Shown here: positions 43,137 to 51,629 of the stretch, one piece after another
Position numbering within the stretch: the first letter of the stretch is position 1
Layout: each line of letters starts with the position of its first letter
Assembly: GCA_023391875.1 (NCBI GenBank)
Contig: JAEWAB010000007.1
Location: forward strand, 35,484 to 99,483
Origin: Bacillota bacterium
GTDB taxonomy: Bacteria > Bacillota > Clostridia > Oscillospirales > Ruminococcaceae
Reading direction: 5' to 3'
DNA length: 64,000 nucleotides
Made by a program: the position numbers and the translations under genes
Notes under the pieces: model-generated
The model's input: the letters and a program-made list of their open reading frames with translations, nothing else
What the model was told of the DNA's origin: nothing
Databases searched by the model: none

Positions 43137-43637
43137 AACCTTGCCCCCTTCCTAAAGCTTATATAACAATACTGCTGTGAGCGTAAGTATGGACTGCCGA
43201 TTATCAGCCTAGCCTGTGGTAAGCCTAATTTCGTGTAATTGTTAGTAGGCCCATGAGAGAGCTCCTTGGACTTCGATTATAAATATTATACAAAGTTCAG
43301 TGGGCGTTTTCAAGAACGTTGGACGTACCATAATGTGAAGTTAAGCAAATGTTTTAAAAACACTAGACTATACTACCAAGCTCAGAGAAATCTCTGAGCT
43401 TAAATTATTCATGCTCGTCTTAAAAATGTGGACATACCGGAAGTGGATATAAATACTATTCTTTTTCTTTACTGTTCAAAAATTATGCATTATATATTAT
43501 AATGTAGCTAAAGTATAAACAAAATCATTTTTCTTTATTCCGTCCGGTGTTAGAAAAAACTATAATCAGCTTAGAAACTGTGAATAACACTTTCATGAAA
43601 AGCACACTGACAAACTAAACTATTGGGAGGAACAGAG
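43137..43637. other. Intergenic region with promoter of the second ABC operon
   Basis: About 500 bases without a gene. A perfect 11-bp-stem hairpin AAGCTCAGAGA / TCTCTGAGCTT lies at 43378-43401. A promoter candidate for the downstream operon is TTCAAA (43475-43480), 17 bases, TATAAT (43498-43503), leaving an untranslated leader of about 130 bases. Confidence 0.45.
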
Positions 43638-44957
43638 ATGACTAAAAAACATATCAAAGTTGGTTCGATACTGTTAACTTTAGCCCTTACTATAGCAATG
43701 ATCGCCGGCTGTAGTCCGGTAGCAACCCCTACGGCATCTTCAGACACGGCCTCTGCGGCGATTTCTTCATCAGCTGTCTCCGAAGCCAATTCGCAGGCCA
43801 CGACAACCGATGAAAAAATAACCCTGACCTTCTGGTATACCTACGGCGACGGCGAGGATGCGCAGTTTAAAGATGTGGTTCTACCTATGTGGAACAAGCT
43901 GCACCCCAATATCACCATTGAGCCCGTTCGTCAGGATAGCGGGCAATATAATCAGATGATTGTTACCGCTTTCGGTACAGGCCAAACCCCCGATGTAGCT
44001 CGAGTAGATATCATTAACACAGCGGCGTATGCCAAACAGGGCGGTATAGTGGCTCTGAGCGATAAAGATGATTTTGTAAAGCTCAAGGCGGCTTTTCTGG
44101 CTGCACCGCTTGCTACCAATCTTTATCAGGGCAAGTATTATGGTTTTCCGCTAGACACCAATTGCAAAGCCGCGGTTGTAAACCAAAATACCCTTAAAGA
44201 CCTTGGGTTAACTGTCGCTCCGGCAACCATGGAGGAGTTCATTAAAGCAGCAGAAAGCAAGGGAAACGGAAAGTATGTACTGAACGCCTCCGGCGTAGGT
44301 GATTGGGATACATTACCCTATTTCTGGCTGTTTGGTGGTACGTTGACAAATGATGACTTCACCAAGGCTAGCGGTTACCTCGACAGTGACGCCAGCGTTA
44401 AGGCGATTCAGACCATGCTTGATCTGCACGCCAAGAAAATCTTCACCATCCGTGATGTAGACGGTTCTGTGGATGCGTGGGACGGCATCAAAACCGGCGA
44501 ATACGCAATGTTCTTTGAGGGTCCATGGTTCTTTGGTTCTTACGAGGAGAACGCAGCCAAGGGGCTCGTTCCCGCACTGGTTCCAACCTATAACGGCAAA
44601 TCGGCTTCTGTGGTTGGCGGCGAGAATATTGTTGTGTTTAGTGGCGGCAAGCATCAGGATGCGGCCTATGAGTTCTCTAAATTTATGGTAAGCAAGGAAG
44701 TTCAGCTTGCGATGCTGGAAAAAGGCCAACTGCCTGTATTATCCGAGCTAGTGAACGATGCAAAGGTAACCGGTAACCCCGTATGGTCGGTATACATGAA
44801 ACAGATGGAGTCTGCCAAGGCCAGAATTCCATCGCCCAACCAAACAGATATCAGCCAGATTTGGAGCGACGCGATGACCAATATCTTTGTAAACAAGGCG
44901 GATGTAAAAACTGAGCTTACAAATGCCACTAAACTAATTGACGAAAAGCTGGCATAG
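43638..44957 (+). CDS. Sugar ABC transporter substrate-binding lipoprotein (second system)
   Basis: 439 residues. Lipobox IAGC (C25), Ser/Thr/Ala linker, then a family 1 solute-binding protein with LTFWYTYGDGEDAQFKDVV and GEYAMFFEGPWFFGSYEE. Captures an oligosaccharide, by context an alpha-1,6-rich glucan fragment. ATG with GGGAGG. Heads the operon binding protein - permease - permease - GH66, with AraC and two further enzyme genes behind. Confidence 0.9.
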   Translation: MTKKHIKVGSILLTLALTIAMIAGCSPVATPTASSDTASAAISSSAVSEANSQATTTDEKITLTFWYTYGDGEDAQFKDVVLPMWNKLHPNITIEPVRQDSGQYNQMIVTAFGTGQTPDVARVDIINTAAYAKQGGIVALSDKDDFVKLKAAFLAAPLATNLYQGKYYGFPLDTNCKAAVVNQNTLKDLGLTVAPATMEEFIKAAESKGNGKYVLNASGVGDWDTLPYFWLFGGTLTNDDFTKASGYLDSDASVKAIQTMLDLHAKKIFTIRDVDGSVDAWDGIKTGEYAMFFEGPWFFGSYEENAAKGLVPALVPTYNGKSASVVGGENIVVFSGGKHQDAAYEFSKFMVSKEVQLAMLEKGQLPVLSELVNDAKVTGNPVWSVYMKQMESAKARIPSPNQTDISQIWSDAMTNIFVNKADVKTELTNATKLIDEKLA

Positions 44958-44980
44958 CCCAAGAGCTGTATAACGATATA

Positions 44981-45018
44981 GCAGGGTTCCGTCAAAGTTA
45001 TATTCGACGGAACCCTGC
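44981..45018 (+). terminator. Intercistronic hairpin after the binding-protein gene
   Basis: 13-bp stem GCAGGGTTCCGTC / GACGGAACCCTGC, 12-base loop, no T tract. As in the other ABC operon, it probably sets a higher level of binding-protein mRNA. Confidence 0.6.
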
Positions 45019-45139
45019 AAGTATTAAGCGGCGGCAGAGCCTGAGAATCCTTTAAAGCCTATGCGATACAATACTAGCTCTCCGGTCGTAATATTATATT
45101 AAGACCTTCAGAAATTGTCTTGAATCCGAAGGAAAGGGC

Positions 45140-46084
45140 ATGAATCTTATGATAAATGTGCAGCAAAGCAAAAACAGACGGTTTTATAAGGGTGTTAAAA
45201 ACAGTGTAACCGCACTGCCGTTTGTTTTACCCGGGCTCATTCTGGTAGCGGTTTTTGTGGTTTACCCCATGCTGTTTACCATACGGGTCTCTCTTTCAAA
45301 CTACCAGATTGTACAAGGTACCATGAGCTTTGTGGGGCTTGATAACTTTATTAAAATTTTCACCGAGTCCTCGTCGCGGTTCTGGTATGCTTACCGCAAT
45401 AACTTCCTCTATGCGTTAGTCACGACACCGTGTATTACCTTAGGCGGTATGGTGTTTGCTTACTTGATTAACAACCTGAGGCATGGGCGTACTATTTTCC
45501 GCGTAGGGTTTTACCTGCCCGTAATCACCTCATGGGTAATTGTAAGCCTCGTGTTTATATATATGTTTAATAACTCCGATCGCGGACTTATTAACTATTT
45601 ACTGATGGATGTACTTCATCTCACCGATGAGTCTATCCCCTGGCTGCTGCGCGAATGGTCGGGCAACGCCGCAATTTGGGTTATGGGTATATGGAAGAAT
45701 ACGGGTTGGGCTATGCTAATCTTTCTTGCCGCCCTTCAGGGTATACCAAGGGACTTGTACGAGGCCGCGGAGCTTGACGGTGCCGGGCGCCTTAAAAAAT
45801 TCACCCATATCACCATGCCGTCTATACGCCCTACCACCTATTTTGTAGTTGTGAATATGATTATCGGATCCTTCAATGTGTTTATTCAGGTATTGCTGCT
45901 TACCTCCGGCAAGCCAAACGGCAGAACTTCGGTGTTGCAATATTTGCTGTACGACAGGGCGTTCAACCAGTTCCAGTTCGGCGAAGCTTCAGCTATAGGG
46001 CTAATCACAGCGCTCACTATCCTGTTGGTTACCGTGCTTCTCAACAAGGGCATGAAGCTGGATGTTGTGGAAAAGGGGGAATAA
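45140..46084 (+). CDS. Sugar ABC transporter permease, MalF type (second system)
   Basis: 314 residues with six membrane helices and the EAA loop YEAAELDGAGRLKKFTHITM. ATG with GAAAGGG. Followed 3 bases later by the partner permease. Confidence 0.9.
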   Translation: MNLMINVQQSKNRRFYKGVKNSVTALPFVLPGLILVAVFVVYPMLFTIRVSLSNYQIVQGTMSFVGLDNFIKIFTESSSRFWYAYRNNFLYALVTTPCITLGGMVFAYLINNLRHGRTIFRVGFYLPVITSWVIVSLVFIYMFNNSDRGLINYLLMDVLHLTDESIPWLLREWSGNAAIWVMGIWKNTGWAMLIFLAALQGIPRDLYEAAELDGAGRLKKFTHITMPSIRPTTYFVVVNMIIGSFNVFIQVLLLTSGKPNGRTSVLQYLLYDRAFNQFQFGEASAIGLITALTILLVTVLLNKGMKLDVVEKGE

Positions 46085-46087
46085 GCA

Positions 46088-47011
46088 ATGAAAAATGGTG
46101 CTGTAACCGTTACTGATAAACAAAATCAGACTCTGCTTGGTAAGCCCGGAAACAAGGTTTCAGAGTACATAGCGCAGGCAATGATATGGTTCATTTTAAT
46201 TACCTTACTTATTATTTTCTGTGTGCCGTTTTTGTTTATGGTCTCCAACTCCTTTGAACAATTTAGCTTTTCACTGCCTTATCCGCCTAGGCTGATCCCC
46301 TCAGACCCCAGTCTCAATGCCTATCAATATATTTTTGAGCTGCCCATCTTCTTCACGGCTATTAAAAACAGCATCATCAACACATCAATAACCGTGCTTT
46401 TTTCCATCTTCATCTCAACCCTCTCGGCCTATGGGTTTGCAAGGATACCGTTTCCGGGACGTGAAGCCATATTTAAGGTATACCTATTTACCCTGATGAT
46501 GCCCGGCTTTTTAAACATCATTCCGCAGTTTGTTACCCTCAGCGGCATTAAGCTGCCGGGGTTTGAAAACGGGCTTACGGGAACGCGCCTTGGGTTGATT
46601 ATTGTCTACGTTGCCACCAATGTCTGTGGGCATACCTTTTTTCTTCGCAACTTCTTCCGTTCGCTGCCTGATGCTTTGGCTGAATCGGTGATTATCGACG
46701 GCGGCGGGCATGGGAGTATCTTCTTTAAGGTGATGCTTCCACTTTCCAAGCCTGCTATCGGCACTATGACTATCTTTGCGTTGCAGGGTTTTTGGGAAGA
46801 ATATTTTACCGCTAAGGTGCTAGTGGGTGCAAAAGAGACAATGCTAACTTTGCCGCTGCTGCTGCAAAGGCTCAACGGTGAACATGCTACCCGCTGGGAA
46901 TGGGTTTTCGCGGCGTCCATCATTTCGTTGATACCAGTAATACTGTTGTTTATTCTGTTCCAGAAAAGGATGGTAGTTGGCGGGCTTTCCGAAGGCTCGG
47001 TAAAAGGATAA
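46088..47011 (+). CDS. Sugar ABC transporter permease, MalG type (second system)
   Basis: 307 residues, six membrane helices, with the EAA-type loop AESVIIDGGGHGSIFFKVML and a C-terminal GGLSEGSVKG typical of the family. The ATG at 46088 follows GGGGGA. The ATPase subunit must be supplied from elsewhere. Confidence 0.9.
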   Translation: MKNGAVTVTDKQNQTLLGKPGNKVSEYIAQAMIWFILITLLIIFCVPFLFMVSNSFEQFSFSLPYPPRLIPSDPSLNAYQYIFELPIFFTAIKNSIINTSITVLFSIFISTLSAYGFARIPFPGREAIFKVYLFTLMMPGFLNIIPQFVTLSGIKLPGFENGLTGTRLGLIIVYVATNVCGHTFFLRNFFRSLPDALAESVIIDGGGHGSIFFKVMLPLSKPAIGTMTIFALQGFWEEYFTAKVLVGAKETMLTLPLLLQRLNGEHATRWEWVFAASIISLIPVILLFILFQKRMVVGGLSEGSVKG

Positions 47012-47049
47012 CGAACTCAAATTTCAATTAGATAAACTGGAGAAAAACG

Positions 47050-48732
47050 ATGAGCAATACAAACCATATTTTTATTGATTGTTACCCGGGCAAGGCCCAA
47101 TACCTCTGCGGAGAACAATCATTCATTTGCATCACTACAAAGGAGAAGCCTCGGGATATAAAGGTCTCGCTCTTCAGTCTGGCACAGTGGGTAGCCGATG
47201 CTCAGGAATATACCACCGAGCAGACAAAAGATGGAAAATTTTTAAATAAGGCGTTATTTCCTCAAAATCTTCCCTGCGCCTGCTATGGTGTAGATATATC
47301 CGTTGACGGAGACACTATCTCTACTGCCTTTGATATTGTGAACAGTGTACGAGAAAGCATTCGTTATGGCTTTCTTGCAGACTTTTCGGCAGAGGAAGCC
47401 GAAAGTGAAGATGTTGAATATTTAAGTAAGTTACATATCAATGCCATTCAGTTTTACGATTGGATGTATCGACATGACCATCTGATTTCTAAAAAAGAGA
47501 AGTATGAGGATCCAATGGGCAGGCCGACGTCTCTTGCGGCAATCAGAGAGAAGATTAACGCCTGCAAGCGGTTGGGTATTCGCCCGTTTGCCTACGGCGC
47601 AGTTTATTCAGCAGGACGCGAGCTTTTTGAGGAACATCCTGACTGGGGGTTGTACACCATGGATGGACAGCCCATGACCTTTGCCGATTGGTTGTATTTT
47701 ATGGACCCCGCAGAGGGTAGCCCATGGAGCACGTATATTGTTCACGAATACGCAGAGGCAGTGAGGCAGCTGGGATTTCAGGGCATTCACATGGACACCT
47801 ACGGCTACCCTAAAAACGTGTGGGACAGTAAAGGAAATACAGTGGCTCTTGCAAAAGAATACCCTGCACTCATCAACAGTGCACATAAAGCAGTGGTCTC
47901 GGAAGACCCGCAGGCCGGCGTAATATTCAATGCGGTGAACAACTGGCCGGTGGAGACAGTAGCGCTGGCGGAGCAGGATGCCGTTTACATAGAGGTATGG
48001 CCGCCGCACGACAACTATTATGATTTATATACGCTGATTCGTGAGGCCTCAAGAATTTCGGGTAAAGGCATTATTTTAGCCGCCTACATGAAGCCGTTTC
48101 AGGACGCCGACACCGAAAAAAAAGTAGAGGCTGCCGAAACAGCCCTGCTTCTAGCCAATGCTGTAATTTGTGCCTCCGGTGGTAATCAGCTGGTATTTGG
48201 AGAAAACAAGGGTGTGCTGTGTGATAGCTACTACGTAAAATATGCGAAATCGAGAGATTCCTTCTTGCCAAAAGTAAGATCTTATTGCGATTATTCCGTG
48301 CGGTATGCTTTATTACTAACCGGTAAGTACTATATGGATATTTCAATGACCGCAGCAAATGGTATTAATGATGATATTATATTCTCTTCACAGCAGGCGG
48401 CGTTTTCCTCATGCGGAGAAGAAGACCGTGTTTGGACCATTGTTAGGCAATCGGAGCGGCTGCTGGTAATTCATCTGATTAACCTGTGCGGGATAGATAA
48501 CCGCTGGAACGAGCCAAAGCCATTTGAGCCCAAACGGGTGAATGACATTGAAATCAGTATCTTACTTGATAGGCCGATGAAGAATGTTTACGCTGCAACG
48601 CCTGATAACAATGACTGTAGGCCACAAAGCCTCACGTTTGTAACTGATAAACAGAAGAATGGGCGCAGGCACTTAATCCATATTCCTGAACTAAAGCTTT
48701 GGAACACCATCTGGCTGGAATTTGAGGAATAG
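47050..48732 (+). CDS. GH66 dextranase/cycloisomaltooligosaccharide-type enzyme, cytoplasmic
   Basis: 560 residues. Matches the GH66 pattern: an N-terminal beta domain, then a barrel with QFYDWMYRHD (about 134-143), GIHMDTYGYPK containing the proposed nucleophile D249, and YIEVWPP with the proposed acid/base E315. A C-terminal beta domain follows. GH66 enzymes act on alpha-1,6-glucan (dextran) or make cyclic isomaltooligosaccharides. Known dextranases are secreted, but this one has no signal peptide and lies in an ABC operon, implying hydrolysis of imported oligosaccharides. ATG with GGAGAAA. Confidence 0.82.
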   Translation: MSNTNHIFIDCYPGKAQYLCGEQSFICITTKEKPRDIKVSLFSLAQWVADAQEYTTEQTKDGKFLNKALFPQNLPCACYGVDISVDGDTISTAFDIVNSVRESIRYGFLADFSAEEAESEDVEYLSKLHINAIQFYDWMYRHDHLISKKEKYEDPMGRPTSLAAIREKINACKRLGIRPFAYGAVYSAGRELFEEHPDWGLYTMDGQPMTFADWLYFMDPAEGSPWSTYIVHEYAEAVRQLGFQGIHMDTYGYPKNVWDSKGNTVALAKEYPALINSAHKAVVSEDPQAGVIFNAVNNWPVETVALAEQDAVYIEVWPPHDNYYDLYTLIREASRISGKGIILAAYMKPFQDADTEKKVEAAETALLLANAVICASGGNQLVFGENKGVLCDSYYVKYAKSRDSFLPKVRSYCDYSVRYALLLTGKYYMDISMTAANGINDDIIFSSQQAAFSSCGEEDRVWTIVRQSERLLVIHLINLCGIDNRWNEPKPFEPKRVNDIEISILLDRPMKNVYAATPDNNDCRPQSLTFVTDKQKNGRRHLIHIPELKLWNTIWLEFEE

Positions 48733-48820
48733 TATAAATGAATATGTAACGGCTCGCAACTTTATGGGTTCCTGCCGTTACATTTCGTTATTTTAATATT
48801 AGCGGAAAGCGGGTTTGCAT

Positions 48821-49747
48821 ATGTTGCTTTATTATGATACTGAAGTAATACCCAAGGTGCGCCTGATTGGAAGGATTAAATATGCTACCCCATGGATTCA
48901 TTTTCCAAGGATGATAGATGAATACATCCTCTATGTAATCCGTGAAGGCGAGATGTTTTTGGAAGAGAACGGGGTACGGTATCATCTTAAGGCGGGTAAC
49001 GCAATTATTCTCGAGCCGAACCGTCCGCATGAGGGGTACCAAAAGGCCCCCTGCGACTACTATTATGTACATTTTAAGCACCCAGGTTTTATACACGTTC
49101 CAGAATCTGAGGAAAAGGATGCAATGACAAGGCTAGTGGAAAAACGGAGGGATTCGCTGGCAAGCTATAACCTCGATGAAAATGACGTTACTGATTCCAT
49201 CACCTATTTGCCCAAGCTGTTTTCGTTGCCTAATCAAGGTTATCGGGTAGCCTTTAACCGGGCGATTGATATCTACAATCAACGAGAAGAGCATTATAAG
49301 AGGGTTGCTTCGGCAGAGATGCACCGCTTCTTTCTGGATGTAGCGCATGAAAATCTTCTTATGTATATTTCGCATCATAACTCGGCACATGTCAGAAAAT
49401 CGGAGATTGTGGCGGAGGAACTGCTTCGATATCTGTTATCCAATTATACTGAGCAAATCAGCAGTGAGCTTATTGAAGAACGCTTTGAGATGAATTTTGA
49501 CTACCTCAACCGTATCTTTACATCGATTACAGGCAGCACGATTTTCGCTTATCTCAATGCGGTTCGAATAAACCATGCGAAAGAGTTGATTGCCACCACC
49601 AGCCTGCGCTTTAATGAGGTGGCTTATTTGGTAGGGATCAATAATCAATTTTATTTCTCCAAAATATTTAGAAAGTATACAGGTATTACTCCTTCGGAGT
49701 ATTTTGAGCATGTAAATAATAAAAACCGTACACTTATGCGACAATAA
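48821..49747 (+). CDS. AraC-family transcriptional regulator
   Basis: 308 residues. An N-terminal cupin-like sensor domain (EGEMFLEENGVRYHLKAGNA, then EPNRPHEGY) and a C-terminal AraC domain with two helix-turn-helix motifs (SSELIEERFEMNFDYLNRIF and FNEVAYLVGINNQFYFSKIF). Probably senses the sugar or an intermediate and controls the surrounding glucan genes. The ATG at 48821 is chosen over a TTG two codons upstream. It stands between the ABC/GH66 genes and the two downstream enzymes. Confidence 0.87.
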   Translation: MLLYYDTEVIPKVRLIGRIKYATPWIHFPRMIDEYILYVIREGEMFLEENGVRYHLKAGNAIILEPNRPHEGYQKAPCDYYYVHFKHPGFIHVPESEEKDAMTRLVEKRRDSLASYNLDENDVTDSITYLPKLFSLPNQGYRVAFNRAIDIYNQREEHYKRVASAEMHRFFLDVAHENLLMYISHHNSAHVRKSEIVAEELLRYLLSNYTEQISSELIEERFEMNFDYLNRIFTSITGSTIFAYLNAVRINHAKELIATTSLRFNEVAYLVGINNQFYFSKIFRKYTGITPSEYFEHVNNKNRTLMRQ

Positions 49748-49770
49748 ATTAGAAAGGTATGTTTTTACTA

Positions 49771-51570
49771 ATGAAACCAACCTACATCCCAACAGGGAAC
49801 GCGCAGGTGAGCCTGCCGCAGATTAACGAACACAACGCCGCCATAGAAGATATCACCTTTCTGCATATGGGGCTCAAGGGCCTTGTGGATATCCGCGGCG
49901 ATGAGCAGCTGTCGCTGATGCGCCCGTTTATCAAAATCGATAATAATGATGATTCACTTTCCGATATATTCTGGCGGCGGCAGGGGTATTGGGTGCCTGC
50001 TTTTTCGGCCACTTGCGGAAGCCTTGCGGTTTCGGGTACTATCTTAGCCCCCATGGATGAGCGGGGCTTTATCTACCGGCTTACCTATAAAAATGAATCG
50101 GATACAGAGCTGAGCATTCAAGCGGGGCTTATGGGACGGTTTGCCTCCGCGTGGCACTGCATTAACGAGGATAAGCAGCTCAGCGGTACCAAGAAGGTAT
50201 ACCACAGTAACTGGAACCATAGTATCGTCTTTGATTTTACCATGGGCAGCGCACTGTTCTCCTTCGCACCCATAGCCTCCCGTGATTTTCATTCCGAATA
50301 TAGTGTTACGGATGATGTTGTTGATTATAAATTGTCTTGTGACCTGATCCTGAAAGCCGGGGAGGAGCAGACCATCGAGTTCCTCTGGGGTTTGGGGTAC
50401 GAGGAGGTAGCCTCCTGCACCTCGGCCAAGGAGATGCTGCGCCAAGGCTGGACGTATGAATATACCCGTACCCTTGAATGGCTTAAACAGCGTACCAAAG
50501 ATTTCGGTGACGACACCTTAAACCGCATTTACAACCTCAACCTGTTCTTTAACCTTTTTTATGCTACCGGTGTAACCTTGGATACCGAGGAGTTGGTGCT
50601 CGTTACCTCTCGCAGCCCGCGCTACTATGTAAGCGCCGCCTACTGGGATAGGGACAGCCTGCTCTGGAGCTTTCCCTCGGTATTAAACGTCGATAAAAAA
50701 CACGCGCGCGCAATGCTTGATTACATATTCACCCGCCAGATTAAAAATGTAGGGGTACACTCTCGCTATATCGACGGTACGGTGCTGGAGCCGGGCTTTG
50801 AGCTGGATGAGCTCTGTGCGCCGGTGCTCGCCCTAGCCGCGTACTTTAAAGCCACAGGGGATACGGAGTATTTAAAACAGGAGTATATCATAAAAGGTAT
50901 CAACCATATCTTAGAGGTCCTGGAGGGAAAGAAGCACCCCAGCATCGACCTGTATGAAACCTTCCTGCAGCCCACCGACGATATGCACGTCTACCGCTAC
51001 CTTACCTATGATAATGTATTGGTTTGGCGTATCCTCAAGGACATCAGCAGTATGTTTGAAGGTATCCTGCCTGAAAAGCGCCTCAAAGAGCTGTCAACCC
51101 AAGCGGACAGGGTAGAAGAGGCGATTCTAACCAACTGTATTAAAACCGAAAACGGGAAAAGGGTATTCTGCTGGTCTACTGACTTAAACGGTCACTACGA
51201 TATCTACGATGAGCCGCCGGGAAGCCTGCAGCTGCTGGCGTTCCGCGGTTTCTGCAAGCCGGACGACGAGGTGTTCCAAAACACGGTGGAGCTTATCCGC
51301 AGCAGCGACTACCAATATTCCTTCGCGGGCTTCCCGATTGCCGAAATAGGCTGCCCACACGCGCCACACCCGTGGATTCTCAGCGTTGCAAACAGCCTAA
51401 TATTGGGGCGGAAGGAGCACTGCCGCGATATCCTGAGCAAATCGATGATGGATAACGGCATCGCCTGCGAAAGCATAAACGAGGTTACCGGCGAGTGCGA
51501 AACCGGCGCCGCCTTTGCCACCTGCGCGGGTTTTCTGACCTATGCCATCCGGTATGCGTTTGAAGAATAG
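49771..51570 (+). CDS. (alpha/alpha)6-barrel glycoside hydrolase, GH125/GH63-like
   Basis: About 599 residues. An N-terminal beta domain of about 230 residues precedes a six-hairpin barrel. RSPRYYVSAAYWDRDSLLWS, FELDELCAPVLALAAYFKATG and IGCPHAPHPWILSVANSLIL resemble GH125 (alpha-1,6-mannosidase) and related GH63/GH15 enzymes. The Glu/Asp in FELDELC is a catalytic candidate. Substrate is uncertain; with GH66 and GH65 next to it an exo-acting alpha-glucosidase role is attractive but not shown. No signal peptide. The start is ambiguous between ATGs at 49759 and 49771. Confidence 0.68.
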   Translation: MKPTYIPTGNAQVSLPQINEHNAAIEDITFLHMGLKGLVDIRGDEQLSLMRPFIKIDNNDDSLSDIFWRRQGYWVPAFSATCGSLAVSGTILAPMDERGFIYRLTYKNESDTELSIQAGLMGRFASAWHCINEDKQLSGTKKVYHSNWNHSIVFDFTMGSALFSFAPIASRDFHSEYSVTDDVVDYKLSCDLILKAGEEQTIEFLWGLGYEEVASCTSAKEMLRQGWTYEYTRTLEWLKQRTKDFGDDTLNRIYNLNLFFNLFYATGVTLDTEELVLVTSRSPRYYVSAAYWDRDSLLWSFPSVLNVDKKHARAMLDYIFTRQIKNVGVHSRYIDGTVLEPGFELDELCAPVLALAAYFKATGDTEYLKQEYIIKGINHILEVLEGKKHPSIDLYETFLQPTDDMHVYRYLTYDNVLVWRILKDISSMFEGILPEKRLKELSTQADRVEEAILTNCIKTENGKRVFCWSTDLNGHYDIYDEPPGSLQLLAFRGFCKPDDEVFQNTVELIRSSDYQYSFAGFPIAEIGCPHAPHPWILSVANSLILGRKEHCRDILSKSMMDNGIACESINEVTGECETGAAFATCAGFLTYAIRYAFEE

Positions 51571-51629
51571 ATTCACTTAACAAGGCAGCAATCATCAGGT
51601 TTTTTAGCAAGAAAGGAATGGTCTAAAGC

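Noticed and set aside
43245..43400. Short open frame reading FDYKYYTKFSGRF in the intergenic region
   Set aside because: No start codon with a ribosome site and no recognisable family; it ends in the hairpin.
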